From an uncultured Granulosicoccaceae bacterium (GTDB taxonomy: Bacteria; Pseudomonadota; Gammaproteobacteria; Granulosicoccales; Granulosicoccaceae), in NCBI GenBank assembly GCA_937927895.1, contig CALGKA010000013.1, positions 87,644 to 151,643 of the forward strand: DNA of 64,000 bases, in the 5' to 3' direction. Within the stretch, counting starts at the first letter, position 1, and every line of letters begins with the position of its first letter. This document shows positions 33,156 through 44,158 of the stretch, piece after piece. Position numbers and translations under genes: made by a program. Under the pieces are notes generated by a model. The model was given only the letters and a program-made list of their open reading frames with translations, was not told the origin of the DNA and did no database searches.

Positions 33156-33626
33156 ATGACAATTAACGCTACGTTATTGGGCCAAGCCATATCATTTTTC
33201 TTCTTTGTGTTGTTTTGCATGAAGTTCGTATGGCCGCCACTTATCAGTGCGCTGCGCGAGCGACAAGCAACTATCGCAGAAGGACTGGCAGCTGCAGAGC
33301 AAGGTGCACAAGCACAAGAAGTGGCTCAGGCAGAAGCAGATAAAATGTTAGGCGAAGCCAAAACACAGGCATCGGAAATTGTTTCGCAGGCACAAAAGCG
33401 TCACAACGAAATTGTCGAAGAGGCGAAGCAGAATGCTGTGCTTGAAAGCGATCGGATTAAATCCAGCGCACAAGCAGAGATTGACCAGGAAGTTGTCACC
33501 GCACGTGCTGCATTAAGCAAGCAAGTGTCGAGTGTTGCTGTTGCAGGGGCTGAAAAGATTCTGCAGCGCGAGGTTGATCCTAAAGCACACGCTGCCATCC
33601 TTGACGACCTGATTGCGAAGATCTAA
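33156..33626 (+). CDS. atpF: F-type ATP synthase subunit b
   Basis: A 156-residue peripheral stalk subunit: one N-terminal membrane helix (about 5-25) followed by W-P-P-L and a long alanine/glutamine/glutamate-rich coiled coil. It starts [10 protein letters not shown] as in other gammaproteobacteria. One b gene only, so the stalk is a homodimer. Confidence 0.95.
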   Translation: MTINATLLGQAISFFFFVLFCMKFVWPPLISALRERQATIAEGLAAAEQGAQAQEVAQAEADKMLGEAKTQASEIVSQAQKRHNEIVEEAKQNAVLESDRIKSSAQAEIDQEVVTARAALSKQVSSVAVAGAEKILQREVDPKAHAAILDDLIAKI

Positions 33627-33628
33627 CC

Positions 33629-34168
33629 ATGTCTGAAAACGTCACTGCTGCACGGCCCTATGCAAAGGCCATTTTTGAGCTAGCTAAAAAATCTGGCAAC
33701 TATGGCCCTTGGTCAGAGAGATTGGTTTTTTTAAAAGCCGTCGTCTCTGATTCAAGTGTTGCGGCAGCGCTTGATGATCCCAATAATACGGCAAGTGACC
33801 GTTCCGGGGTCGTAGAGAAAATTGCAGGTGATCGCTTAGACGCTGAAGGCGTCAACATGGTGCGCTTGTTAGCTGAAAACAATCGCCTACCGTTGATGGG
33901 CGAGATTGGCGCTATGTATGAAGAGCTGCGTGCAGAAGATGAAGGTGTCCTCGAAGCCAGTGTGGTAACCGCAATGGCACTTGATGACACATATAAGGCT
34001 AAGTTAGCTGATGCCTTGCAACGTAAGTTCAACAAGAAAATTAATATTGTCGAATCAGTAGATGAATCTCTTATCGGTGGCGCCATTATTCGCGCTGGAG
34101 ATGTCGTTATAGATGGTTCGATCAAAGGTCGCTTGGCTCAGCTCAATAGTAATTTGAGCGCTCGGTAG
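33629..34168 (+). CDS. atpH: F-type ATP synthase subunit delta
   Basis: A 179-residue stalk subunit that links F1 to the b dimer. It begins with the helical domain around T-A-A-R-P-Y-A-K-A-I-F-E and ends with the V-D-E-S-L-I-G-G-A-I-I-R-A-G-D-V-V-I-D-G-S block typical of the family. It follows atpF by two bases. Confidence 0.95.
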   Translation: MSENVTAARPYAKAIFELAKKSGNYGPWSERLVFLKAVVSDSSVAAALDDPNNTASDRSGVVEKIAGDRLDAEGVNMVRLLAENNRLPLMGEIGAMYEELRAEDEGVLEASVVTAMALDDTYKAKLADALQRKFNKKINIVESVDESLIGGAIIRAGDVVIDGSIKGRLAQLNSNLSAR

Positions 34169-34204
34169 CCACGCGCCGTACAGAATTTATTTAGAGGACA
34201 GCAC

Positions 34205-35752
34205 ATGCAACTCAACCCATCTGAAATCAGTGAGCTGATCAAAGAGCGCATTGGTAACTTCGAAGCGTCTGCAGAAGCACGCACCGAAGGTACTATTGTT
34301 AGCTTGAGTGACGGTATCGCACGTATTCATGGTCTGAATGACGCGATGTCGGGCGAAATGATCGAATTCCCTGGCGACACATTCGGCCTGGCGCTTAACC
34401 TTGAGCGTGACTCTGTCGGTGCTGTGGTACTTGGTAGCTACGGCCACATTAAGGAAGGCGACAAAGTTCGTTGTACCGGTAAGATTCTTGAAGTGCCTGT
34501 TGGCCCTCAGCTTCTTGGCCGCGTAGTAAACGCTCTTGGTCAGCCTATTGATGAAAAAGGTCCATTAAACGCCGAAGGTATGGCGCCAATTGAAAAAGTC
34601 GCACCTGGTGTATTCTGGCGTCAGTCAGTTGATCAGCCAGTACAGACTGGATTGAAATCAATTGATGCGATGGTACCGGTCGGTCGTGGTCAGCGTGAAT
34701 TGATCATTGGTGATCGCCAGACGGGTAAAACAGCGGTTGCGATTGATGCGATCATCAACCAGAAAGACACTGGTATTAAATGTATATATGTCGCCATTGG
34801 TCAGAAACAATCGACCATTGCGAACGTAGTAACCAAGCTTGAAGAGCATGGTGCTATGGAAAACACTATTGTGGTAGCTGCTGGTGCTGCAGAATCTGCT
34901 GCGATGAACTTCATCGCGCCATACGCCGGTTGTTCAATGGGTGAGTACTTCCGTGACATCGGTGAAGATGCACTGATTGTTTATGATGATCTTACTAAGC
35001 AGGCATGGAGCTACCGCCAGGTATCATTGCTTCTACGTCGACCACCTGGTCGTGAAGCCTACCCTGGTGATGTTTTCTATCTCCACTCCCGTTTGTTAGA
35101 GCGCTCTGCACGTGTAAGTGCTGAGTACGTTGAAAAAGAAACCAATGGTCGAGTTAAAGGTAAAACCGGTTCGTTGACTGCATTACCAATCATTGAAACT
35201 CAAGCGGGTGACGTATCGGCTTTCGTACCAACCAACGTAATTTCAATTACTGATGGTCAGATCTTTTTAGAAACTGATTTATTCAACTCTGGTATCCGTC
35301 CTGCGATTAACGCTGGTCTTTCGGTATCTCGAGTAGGTGGTGCGGCACAGACTAAAGTGATTAAGAAGCTAGGTGGTGGTATTCGACTAGCACTAGCTCA
35401 GTATCGTGAATTGGCGGCGTTCGCACAGTTTGCATCTGATCTTGATGAAGTAACTCGTAAGCAGTTGGAGCGCGGTCAACGCGTAACAGAGTTAATGAAG
35501 CAGAAGCAGTACTCACCACTTTCAGTTGGTGAGATGGCTGTCTCTCTTTACGCTGCAAACGAAGGTTACTTAGATAACACTGACGTTAACCGTATTGTTG
35601 AGTTTGAACAGGCTATGCATGACCACGTGCGCTCGAAGCACAGTGGCCTGCTTGATAAAATCAATGAAAAGGGTGACTACAACGACGAAATCGCTGGTGG
35701 TTTAAAAGCAGCTATCGAAGATTTTGTTGCTAATGGCGCCTTTCAGGCTTAA
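34205..35752 (+). CDS. atpA: F-type ATP synthase subunit alpha
   Basis: A 515-residue nucleotide-binding, non-catalytic F1 subunit. The Walker A motif is G-D-R-Q-T-G-K-T (about 169-176). The family signature [13 protein letters not shown] lies near 365. Length is typical. Confidence 0.97.
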   Translation: MQLNPSEISELIKERIGNFEASAEARTEGTIVSLSDGIARIHGLNDAMSGEMIEFPGDTFGLALNLERDSVGAVVLGSYGHIKEGDKVRCTGKILEVPVGPQLLGRVVNALGQPIDEKGPLNAEGMAPIEKVAPGVFWRQSVDQPVQTGLKSIDAMVPVGRGQRELIIGDRQTGKTAVAIDAIINQKDTGIKCIYVAIGQKQSTIANVVTKLEEHGAMENTIVVAAGAAESAAMNFIAPYAGCSMGEYFRDIGEDALIVYDDLTKQAWSYRQVSLLLRRPPGREAYPGDVFYLHSRLLERSARVSAEYVEKETNGRVKGKTGSLTALPIIETQAGDVSAFVPTNVISITDGQIFLETDLFNSGIRPAINAGLSVSRVGGAAQTKVIKKLGGGIRLALAQYRELAAFAQFASDLDEVTRKQLERGQRVTELMKQKQYSPLSVGEMAVSLYAANEGYLDNTDVNRIVEFEQAMHDHVRSKHSGLLDKINEKGDYNDEIAGGLKAAIEDFVANGAFQA

Positions 35753-35780
35753 GCACGGCTTACGGTTACGGGAATAGCAG

Positions 35781-36644
35781 ATGGCTAGCGCAAAAGAAAT
35801 ACGCACCAAGATCAAAAGCATCCAAAACACGCAGAAGATTACTAAGGCGATGGAAATGGTCGCCGCAAGTAAGATGCGTCGTGCTAAAGATCGCATGGAA
35901 GCCACGCGTCCGTACGCGACAAAAATTCGTGAAGTGGTCGGTCACGTGGCAGCGGCGAACACAGAATATGTTCACCCCTACATGCGTGCACGCGATAACG
36001 TTAAGCGCGTTGGCTACATTGTGGTTTCAACTGACCGTGGTCTTTGTGGTGGTTTGAATATTAATACCTTTAAGAGCGCGATCGCATCAATGCGAGAGTG
36101 GTCAGATAAAGGGGTTGAAGTTGAGGTTTGTACCATAGGCAAGAAAGCCGGTAGCTTTTTCAAACGTCTTAACAGCAATATTGTGGCTGATGTTCAAGAT
36201 CTAGGTGATACACCTAAACTTGAAGATCTAATCGGTGCTGTCACTGTGATGTTAAACGGTATTGAAGAGGGTAGGCTTGATCGTTTGTTTTTGGCTGAAA
36301 ATGAGTTTGTTAACTCAATGACGCAAAAACCACGTTTAACGCAGTTGATACCGACCGAAGCAGATAAAGACGAGCGTCTTGGTGAAAACTGGGATTACTT
36401 ATACGAGCCTTCTTCAGAAGAAGTGCTTAATCAGTTGATGCGTCGTTACATTGAATCTCTTATTTTCCAGGCGGCTGTTGAAAATGTTGCTTGTGAAATG
36501 GCGGCCCGAATGGTGGCCATGAAGAGTGCAACAGATAACGCTGGCGATATCATCAACGACTTACAATTAGTTTATAACAAGGCGCGGCAAGCGGCAATTA
36601 CTCAGGAAATATCCGAGATTGTCGGCGGTGCGGCTGCTGTTTAA
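35781..36644 (+). CDS. atpG: F-type ATP synthase subunit gamma
   Basis: A 287-residue rotor shaft of F1. It starts with the [22 protein letters not shown] helix, has [11 protein letters not shown] near 77-87, and ends with the long C-terminal helix including [13 protein letters not shown]. These are the standard landmarks. Confidence 0.97.
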   Translation: MASAKEIRTKIKSIQNTQKITKAMEMVAASKMRRAKDRMEATRPYATKIREVVGHVAAANTEYVHPYMRARDNVKRVGYIVVSTDRGLCGGLNINTFKSAIASMREWSDKGVEVEVCTIGKKAGSFFKRLNSNIVADVQDLGDTPKLEDLIGAVTVMLNGIEEGRLDRLFLAENEFVNSMTQKPRLTQLIPTEADKDERLGENWDYLYEPSSEEVLNQLMRRYIESLIFQAAVENVACEMAARMVAMKSATDNAGDIINDLQLVYNKARQAAITQEISEIVGGAAAV

Positions 36645-38057
<1,413 letters not shown>

Positions 38058-38096
38058 TAACGGTTAGTCCGTTACCTTGATAAACAGAGCGCGAAG

Positions 38097-38507
38097 ATGG
38101 CTAAAGTAATCCAAGTTGATATCGTCAGTGCAGAGGAAGAGATTTTCTCTGGCGAAGCTGAAATGCTTGTCGTGTCTGCCGAAATGGGTGAAGTCGGTAT
38201 CGCACCGGGCCACGCGCCGTTTATAACTGGCATAAAGCCCGGTGATGTAGCCGTGCATAACGGCGGTGAAGCTCAGCACTTTTTTGTTTCAGGCGGCATG
38301 CTTGAAGTACAACCGCATGTTATCACTGTGCTTGCAGATACCGTTGTACGTGGTGCTGATCTAGATGAAGCTGAAGCAGAAGAGGCACGTAAGCGTGCAG
38401 AAGAGCAAGTCAAGGATGCACAGGGCACTCCTGATTATGCGGCAGCTGCTGCACAGCTTGCTGAAGCATCAGCGCGATTGGCTGTTATCAAGAAGATGCG
38501 TTCTTAA
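38097..38507 (+). CDS. atpC: F-type ATP synthase subunit epsilon
   Basis: A 136-residue F1 subunit that couples rotation and inhibits wasteful hydrolysis. It has an N-terminal beta-sandwich with G-E-V-G-I-A-P-G-H-A-P and F-V-S-G-G-M-L-E-V-Q, and a C-terminal helical pair rich in alanine and glutamate. Last gene of the atp operon. Confidence 0.96.
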   Translation: MAKVIQVDIVSAEEEIFSGEAEMLVVSAEMGEVGIAPGHAPFITGIKPGDVAVHNGGEAQHFFVSGGMLEVQPHVITVLADTVVRGADLDEAEAEEARKRAEEQVKDAQGTPDYAAAAAQLAEASARLAVIKKMRS

Positions 38508-38616
38508 TAGAGTCGCTTTTTTTGAATGCGCTGTAATCAACAGCGATTTGATCTAGAGCTATTGTCTGGTTGGTTTCTAAACTCGCGTCCCTAGCCGCGA
38601 TCCGGACACTCTTGAA

Positions 38617-39669
38617 TCACTTCTTCTTAGTATGGCCAAAGCGAACTTCGGTGCGTATAAGCGCGCCAAACTTTGGATCCGCGTTAAAGTCTGACCAATA
38701 AAGGCTTGGCCATACCTCAAAATGGAACCATGGGCGAAAGGCTTTGCGTCGATAGCGAAGTCGTAGTTCGTGCCCATCGTAGTATTCTTCTGCGTTGTCT
38801 TCGGGCGATGTGTTGTAACCCGCTAAACCTTCAAGCGCTAAGAAAGAGCCCTCTTTGAGCTCTTTGTACAATCCGAGTGTTTGATCAATTCTACCCCCCG
38901 GATCAGTGTTCTCCCATTTAAAACTGGTTGATGTTCTGAATACCATGTCTGAGTCTTTTAGTATATTTTGCCAAAAGTCGAAACTTAGGCGGTTCCAGTA
39001 TCCGGAAGAGTAAAACTGTCTATAGTCGTTATTAACTTTAGATGACCAACCTTCTTCGTTTTGTGATTCCAATGATGCACGTAATCTTGCGAAGCCTTGA
39101 AATTTACTGTCATGGCGGCGTGCACCAATATCGACGTTGAAGCTTGCACCAGCACGAGCCTTACGGATAAAGCGCAGTGCTAGTGACAGATTACGATCTT
39201 CCTCAGTGCTGGGTAATGAACTCGATAAGCGGTTGTTGTCTTCGTTATCTTCATCATCAACATCTAAGAGCAGGCGTACGCGTCTTTGGCTTCTTGGTAA
39301 AACGAGACGCAGCTTCAGTTTGCCTTTGATAGAAAAGTTATTGTCGCCAGGGTCTGAGAAGTCGAGTTGTATGGTGGCACTGGTATCGTTGGTTTTATTA
39401 ACATCTATATCTTCAGCAAAGTAGTTGTCTAATTGCGAGGCGAAAATATTCAGAAGCTCACTTGCCTCTTTATGTGCTTCATCTATGGCTTCTTCGGCAC
39501 TTTCAACTGCTGTTGAGAGAGAATCGTCGATAGATTGGGCGTAAAGATCGCTTGAAAAACTAACGAGCAGGCTTGTGCTCAGTAAAGTACTGATTACGAA
39601 TGATCGTTGATAGGTTTTGGTTGTTAACTGCTCAGAATGCATCAGGTGATGGTATACGAGAACGGGCAT
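38617..39669 (-). CDS. Predicted outer-membrane beta-barrel protein, uncharacterised
   Basis: A 350-residue exported protein. A hydrophobic signal segment (about 24-43) ends with L-Y-A-Q-S, consistent with signal peptidase I cleavage. The next ~60 residues are acidic and helical (E-E-A-I-D-E-A-H-K-E-A-S). The rest is built of alternating beta-strands with many Arg/Tyr/Trp residues and a long acidic loop (D-V-D-D-E-D-N-E-D-N-N), as in a barrel with 10-14 strands. The start may be the ATG at 39639 instead of 39669. I do not recognise the family. It converges on the atp operon. Confidence 0.6.
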   Translation of the reverse strand: MPVLVYHHLMHSEQLTTKTYQRSFVISTLLSTSLLVSFSSDLYAQSIDDSLSTAVESAEEAIDEAHKEASELLNIFASQLDNYFAEDIDVNKTNDTSATIQLDFSDPGDNNFSIKGKLKLRLVLPRSQRRVRLLLDVDDEDNEDNNRLSSSLPSTEEDRNLSLALRFIRKARAGASFNVDIGARRHDSKFQGFARLRASLESQNEEGWSSKVNNDYRQFYSSGYWNRLSFDFWQNILKDSDMVFRTSTSFKWENTDPGGRIDQTLGLYKELKEGSFLALEGLAGYNTSPEDNAEEYYDGHELRLRYRRKAFRPWFHFEVWPSLYWSDFNADPKFGALIRTEVRFGHTKKK

Positions 39670-40028
39670 AAATGGTCATACAGGGTGAAATTGCAAATGT
39701 TACGTTGAGTAAATACAGCGCCTATTTCGGTTCTTCTGATAATTAGTTACGACAGACTTGCGATATTTGCGCCTATATGACGATCTGGTTCGCCTTTCGC
39801 AATTGGAATCAATGACTTGAAGCCCGTAGTGTTAAACTCAATTTGCTACCTAAGTCACAAGGAAAAGTGCGCCTTAGCTGATTTTGAACCGTCATTTTGG
39901 ACTTATTAGCGTTCAATACTACCCAATCGGTGCGTCCAGCCCAAACCTGGGCTACAGGTCAGTCAAGAAATTGCCGTTACTCAAAGAATGTATCTCAAAA
40001 TCACTCCCAAGTGCCCAGGAACAACACG
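39670..40028. other. Intergenic region before glmU
   Basis: About 360 bases between the divergent barrel-protein gene and glmU. I see no gene, strong hairpin or clear repeat. It should hold both promoters. Confidence 0.4.
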
Positions 40029-41393
40029 ATGTCATTAAAAGTCGTCATTCTTGCTGCCGGTAAAGGCACGCGCATGAAATCAAGCATGCCTAAGGTCTTG
40101 CATTGCGTTGCGAATAAACCAATGGTTGAGCATGTAGTTGATGCGGCCTCATCATTGGGTGCTCAGAAAACCGTGCTAGTGGTTGGCCATGGAGCTGATC
40201 AAGTTCGAGCCACTGTCACTCGTAAAGTTGAGTATGTAGAGCAGACCGAACAATTAGGTACTGGCCACGCGGTGCAACAAGCTTTGCCACTACTTGAGCC
40301 TAACGATACTGTTTTGATTGCCTACGGCGATGTGCCACTGACTAACCCTGAAACATTTAAGCAACTGATTGATGATGTTACCGATACTAACATCGCTTTG
40401 CTGACTGTAATAATGCAAGATCCGACGGGATACGGTCGTATTGTTCGGGACACTGCAGGCAATGTTCAGGCAATTGTTGAGCAAAAAGATGCCACCGAAG
40501 CACAGCTTAAAATTTGTGAAGGTAATACAGGGATTCTGGCAGCAAGAGCCTCAGCGCTCACGGAATTACTCGGTAAAATAGATAATAACAACGTACAGGA
40601 AGAATACTATCTAACAGATATATTTGAACTGGCAGTGTCACAAGGCATGACCATCACCACTCATCAGCCTGAACACGAGTGGGAGACTGCAGGTGTTAAT
40701 AGCCGACAACAAATGGCTGAACTTGAGAGAATTTATCAACGCACTCAAGCTGAAAAACTGATGACAGCCGGTGTTACGCTCAGAGACCCTGCACGTATAG
40801 ATGTGCGTGGCAATATAACGGTTGGCCAAGATAGCATCATTGATGTGAATTGCGTATTTGAAGGCGATGTCACGATTGGTGAGAGTGTGATTATTGGATC
40901 TAATTGTTTTATTAGCAATGCAACCATTGCCGCAGGCACAGTAATCAAAGCGAATACCGTAATTGAAGATAGCATTGTGGGTGAAAACTGCACACTCGGT
41001 CCATTCGCGCGGCTTCGACCAGGCGCTGAGCTAACAGAAAACGCACACATCGGTAACTTCGTAGAAATTAAAAAGGCGACTATAGGCAAAGGCAGTAAGG
41101 TAAACCATTTGTCTTATGTGGGTGATAGCACTATTGGTGAAGGTGTCAACATTGGCGCTGGAACTATCACCTGTAATTACGATGGTGCAAATAAACACCA
41201 AACTATAATAGAAGATGGTGTATTCATAGGTTCGTGTACGCAGTTGGTTGCACCTGTAAAAATAGGCAAAGAAGCAGTCATTGGTGCAGGCTCAACTATT
41301 ACTAAAGAGGTGGCTGCTGGTCAGTTAGCTTTTACTAGAGCGCCTGTGAAAACAGTAGATAACTGGCCACGACCTGTTAAAAAGAAAAAATAA
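40029..41393 (+). CDS. glmU: Bifunctional GlcNAc-1-P uridyltransferase / GlcN-1-P acetyltransferase
   Basis: A 454-residue enzyme making UDP-N-acetylglucosamine for peptidoglycan and lipopolysaccharide. The N-terminal pyrophosphorylase domain has L-A-A-G-K-G-T-R-M-K-S and K-V-L-H. The C-terminal half is a left-handed beta-helix of hexapeptide repeats (I-G-x-x-x-x) ending with K-K-K-K. The true start is the ATG at 40029, preceded by AGGA at 40017-40020 and matching the family N-terminus. The frame is open another 44 codons upstream, without similarity. It precedes glmS by 73 bases. Confidence 0.95.
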   Translation: MSLKVVILAAGKGTRMKSSMPKVLHCVANKPMVEHVVDAASSLGAQKTVLVVGHGADQVRATVTRKVEYVEQTEQLGTGHAVQQALPLLEPNDTVLIAYGDVPLTNPETFKQLIDDVTDTNIALLTVIMQDPTGYGRIVRDTAGNVQAIVEQKDATEAQLKICEGNTGILAARASALTELLGKIDNNNVQEEYYLTDIFELAVSQGMTITTHQPEHEWETAGVNSRQQMAELERIYQRTQAEKLMTAGVTLRDPARIDVRGNITVGQDSIIDVNCVFEGDVTIGESVIIGSNCFISNATIAAGTVIKANTVIEDSIVGENCTLGPFARLRPGAELTENAHIGNFVEIKKATIGKGSKVNHLSYVGDSTIGEGVNIGAGTITCNYDGANKHQTIIEDGVFIGSCTQLVAPVKIGKEAVIGAGSTITKEVAAGQLAFTRAPVKTVDNWPRPVKKKK

Positions 41394-41466
41394 CCAATTT
41401 ACATTTACGCTTTATCGCCACAGTCTTTGATAGATAAAGTGGCAACACAACAACTGGAATTAGATC

Positions 41467-43305
41467 ATGTGTGGAATTATTGCAGCATACGCACAACGTA
41501 ACGTTACTCCTATCTTGCTTGAAGGCTTGCGACGAATGGAATACCGCGGCTATGACTCTGCGGGAATATCGGTTCTTGATACGGACCACAATATCAATCG
41601 TACTCGTGCGCTTGGCAAAGTGGCCATGTTGGGCGACAAGCTTGAGAAAACGCCAATGCAAGGCGGCATCGGCATAGCTCACACCCGTTGGGCGACTCAT
41701 GGTGAGCCATCAGAGGCAAACGCTCATCCGCATAATTCTTCTGAGCAATTCTCCGTTGTTCATAATGGCATCATTGAAAATCATGAGACTTTGCGTTCAG
41801 AATTAAAAGCTGCCGGTTACGAATTTACGTCGCAAACTGATACGGAAGTGATTGTGCACTTAATTCACCAGGAGGTGAAAAAATCTAATGACTACCTCAA
41901 AGGCGTGAACAACGCGGTAGACCGATTAGATGGTGCTTATGCAATTGCTGTGCTGAACACGGATATGCCAGATCGTTTGGTAGCAGTGCGACGCGGTAGT
42001 CCCTTATTGGTTGGGCTTGGTATTGGTGAGTTCTTTCTCGCCTCTGATACCGCAGCACTTATTCCTGTCACTCAAGAGTTTATCTATCTAGAAGACGGTG
42101 ATGTTGTAGATATCAATGAAGGTAGCATGACTATCTTTGATGAAAACGGTACCGAGGTTAAGCGCCCGGTAAAAGTATCATCACTGACGGCGGGCTCTAC
42201 TGATAAAGGGCCTTACAAGCACTATATGCTGAAAGAAATCTATGAGCAGCCTAATGCGGTGCGTGCCACTCTACAAGATAGAATCACTGACAGCCAGTTA
42301 TTGCTAAATGGTTTTGGTGATCTTGATCTTAACCTTCTAAAACAAGTTAAGGCGATTCACATTGTTGCTTGTGGTACAAGCTATCACGCGGGAATGACTT
42401 CTAAGTACTGGTTTGAAGAATATACCAATACACCGTGTACTGTAGAGATCGCCAGTGAGTATCGTTACAGACCAGTGGCTGTGCCTGAAAAGACTCTATA
42501 CATAACACTTTCACAATCAGGTGAAACGGCTGATTCACTAGCGGCACTTGATGAAGTGAAAAAATCTGGTTTGTACTTAGGTACACTTGCCATTTGCAAC
42601 GTCCCTGAAAGCACGTTAACCCGTGAAGCAGACGCAACACTACTGACCAAAGCAGGCCCTGAAATCGGGGTTGCTTCAACTAAAGCTTTTACTACCCAGT
42701 TGGTGGCCTTACAGTTGGTGGCTCTAACCCTTGCAAAAGCAAAAGAAACCCAAACACAAGAAGAGCAAGCAGAAATTATCAATGCGCTTTACCATAGCCC
42801 TATTACTATGGAAAGACTGTTAATGGTTGATCGCACTATTGAGCATTTAGCTGAAGTGTTTGTTGAAAAAGATCATGCAATCTTTTTGGGTCGTGGTCCA
42901 TTGTTTCCTATCGCCCTTGAAGGTGCTTTGAAACTGAAAGAAATATCCTATATTCACGCAGAAGGCTATCCTGCTGGTGAATTGAAGCACGGTCCGTTAG
43001 CGCTGATTGATAACGAAGTACCTGTAGTTGCAATCGCACCTAACAATAACCTTCTGGAGAAGCTTAAAGCTAACTTAGAAGAGGTTCGTACCCGTGGTGG
43101 TCAGCTATACGTAATGACCGAGGAAGATACCGACATTGAGCCGGTGGATGGTTTAACGTTAATTAAGATTCCAGGTTGTCCGGATGCAGTGAAACCATTG
43201 CTGCTAACGGTGCCGTTGCAGTTGTTGTCGTATCACGTTGCTGTAATGCGCGGTACCGATGTTGACCAACCGAGAAACCTAGCGAAGAGCGTAACGGTAG
43301 AATAA
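41467..43305 (+). CDS. glmS: Glutamine-fructose-6-phosphate aminotransferase (isomerising)
   Basis: A 612-residue enzyme converting fructose-6-phosphate and glutamine to glucosamine-6-phosphate, the entry to hexosamine synthesis. It begins M-C-G-I-I, where the cysteine after removed Met is the glutaminase nucleophile. H-T-R-W-A-T-H-G and H-N-G-I-I-E-N follow. Two SIS domains bind the sugar, with S-Q-S-G-E-T and S-T-K-A-F-T-T-Q. It ends D-Q-P-R-N-L-A-K-S-V-T-V-E. glmU-glmS form one unit closed by a terminator. Confidence 0.96.
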   Translation: MCGIIAAYAQRNVTPILLEGLRRMEYRGYDSAGISVLDTDHNINRTRALGKVAMLGDKLEKTPMQGGIGIAHTRWATHGEPSEANAHPHNSSEQFSVVHNGIIENHETLRSELKAAGYEFTSQTDTEVIVHLIHQEVKKSNDYLKGVNNAVDRLDGAYAIAVLNTDMPDRLVAVRRGSPLLVGLGIGEFFLASDTAALIPVTQEFIYLEDGDVVDINEGSMTIFDENGTEVKRPVKVSSLTAGSTDKGPYKHYMLKEIYEQPNAVRATLQDRITDSQLLLNGFGDLDLNLLKQVKAIHIVACGTSYHAGMTSKYWFEEYTNTPCTVEIASEYRYRPVAVPEKTLYITLSQSGETADSLAALDEVKKSGLYLGTLAICNVPESTLTREADATLLTKAGPEIGVASTKAFTTQLVALQLVALTLAKAKETQTQEEQAEIINALYHSPITMERLLMVDRTIEHLAEVFVEKDHAIFLGRGPLFPIALEGALKLKEISYIHAEGYPAGELKHGPLALIDNEVPVVAIAPNNNLLEKLKANLEEVRTRGGQLYVMTEEDTDIEPVDGLTLIKIPGCPDAVKPLLLTVPLQLLSYHVAVMRGTDVDQPRNLAKSVTVE

Positions 43306-43343
43306 TACGCCGTTGCTAATGCAAGAGTAGTAGTAGTTGTATA

Positions 43344-43370
43344 AAAAGGCGACCTCATTGGTCGCCTTTT
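43344..43370. terminator. Intrinsic terminator after glmS
   Basis: Perfect 11-bp stem AAAAGGCGACC (43344-43354) / GGTCGCCTTTT (43360-43370), loop TCATT. Confidence 0.88.
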
Positions 43371-43515
43371 CTGTATATAAGTATGGATAGTGAGTTTGTG
43401 GCAACCATTTTCCCGTGTGCGACACGACGTAAATTTCGGTTCAGCGTGGGTACTAACAACTGGTGTATGATTGAAATTCGCGCGCATTTTGCACATTGAG
43501 AATTGAGGTAAAGCA

Positions 43516-43911
43516 ATGATTACACGTACTACTCGATACGGATTAACACTCGCTGCAAGCTTATTTGCTTTGCCAGCGTTGGCTGATATCACAGGCAACT
43601 GGTTATCTGAAAAAAATGACGAAGGAAAGCAAATAACAGTTGAAATCTATAACTGTGGTGAGCAAATCTGCGGCAAAATAACGGATGTTCATAATTCAGA
43701 TAACACTTCAATTATTGGTAAAGAAATGATTGAAGGCATGAATAAAAAAGGTGATACCAAGTATTCAGGCGGTAAAATTTATGCCCCGGATACTGAAAAA
43801 TGGTACAAATCAAAAATTAAAGTTCAAGATGAAAATACTTTAAAAGTATCTGGTTGTGTGGCAGGTGGTTTGATTTGCCGCGGGCAAATCTGGACTCGCG
43901 AAGGTAGCTAG
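43516..43911 (+). CDS. DUF2147 family exported protein
   Basis: A 131-residue protein with a Sec signal peptide (hydrophobic 8-20, cleavage after P-A-L-A). The mature part follows the DUF2147 pattern: G-N-W-L-S-E near the start, then V-E-I-Y-N-C-G-E-Q-I-C-G-K-I and a last G-Q-I-W-T-R. Members are small periplasmic beta proteins, often with conserved Cys pairs; their function is not known. Its TAG stop (43909-43911) lies inside the terminal inverted repeat of the MITE-like element, so the element may have replaced the original 3' end. Confidence 0.8.
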   Translation: MITRTTRYGLTLAASLFALPALADITGNWLSEKNDEGKQITVEIYNCGEQICGKITDVHNSDNTSIIGKEMIEGMNKKGDTKYSGGKIYAPDTEKWYKSKIKVQDENTLKVSGCVAGGLICRGQIWTREGS

Positions 43912-44070
43912 TGCCCATCCATAAACAGCGCGTAGCGAGGTTGTTCCAGGTGCGTGAGATTTTGCCTACTACTTGTAGGCGTTTAGTCATCTAAATAACT
44001 ACATGTAGTCGGTAAAAGATTGCGTACCTGGGGCGACCGCAGTAGCGTTCGTTTATGGATGGGCACTAGC
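43907..44070. mobile_element. MITE-like palindromic element, copy A
   Basis: A 164-bp element with perfect 20-bp terminal inverted repeats, GCTAGTGCCCATCCATAAAC and its reverse complement. The interior is also an imperfect palindrome (CCAGGT arms, C-T-A-C-A-T-G-T-A-G-like inner arms), so the whole can fold into one long hairpin. A nearly identical copy in opposite orientation is at 62197-62357. It has no coding capacity. The copy number and palindrome suggest a non-autonomous mobile element. Confidence 0.8.
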
Positions 44071-44105
44071 TAGTGTACGACTTAATACTTAAGGTTGTTT
44101 AAGTA

Positions 44106-44137
44106 AGGCCCATGCTTCGAAGCGTGGGCCTTTTTTT
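44106..44137 (+). terminator. Intrinsic terminator downstream of the MITE
   Basis: AGGCCCATGCTT / AAGCGTGGGCCT stem with one G-U pair and a two-base loop, followed by a T7 run (44131-44137). It closes the DUF2147 transcript, read through the MITE. Confidence 0.8.
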
Positions 44138-44158
44138 GGTTTATGTGGTTTATTGGTT

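Noticed and set aside
39897..40028. 44-codon upstream extension of glmU
   Set aside because: The family N-terminus begins at the ATG 40029, which has an AGGA ribosome site; the extension has no similarity.
41394..41466. glmS ribozyme/riboswitch in the glmU-glmS gap
   Set aside because: The 73-base gap is too short for the ribozyme, which is also not typical for gammaproteobacteria.
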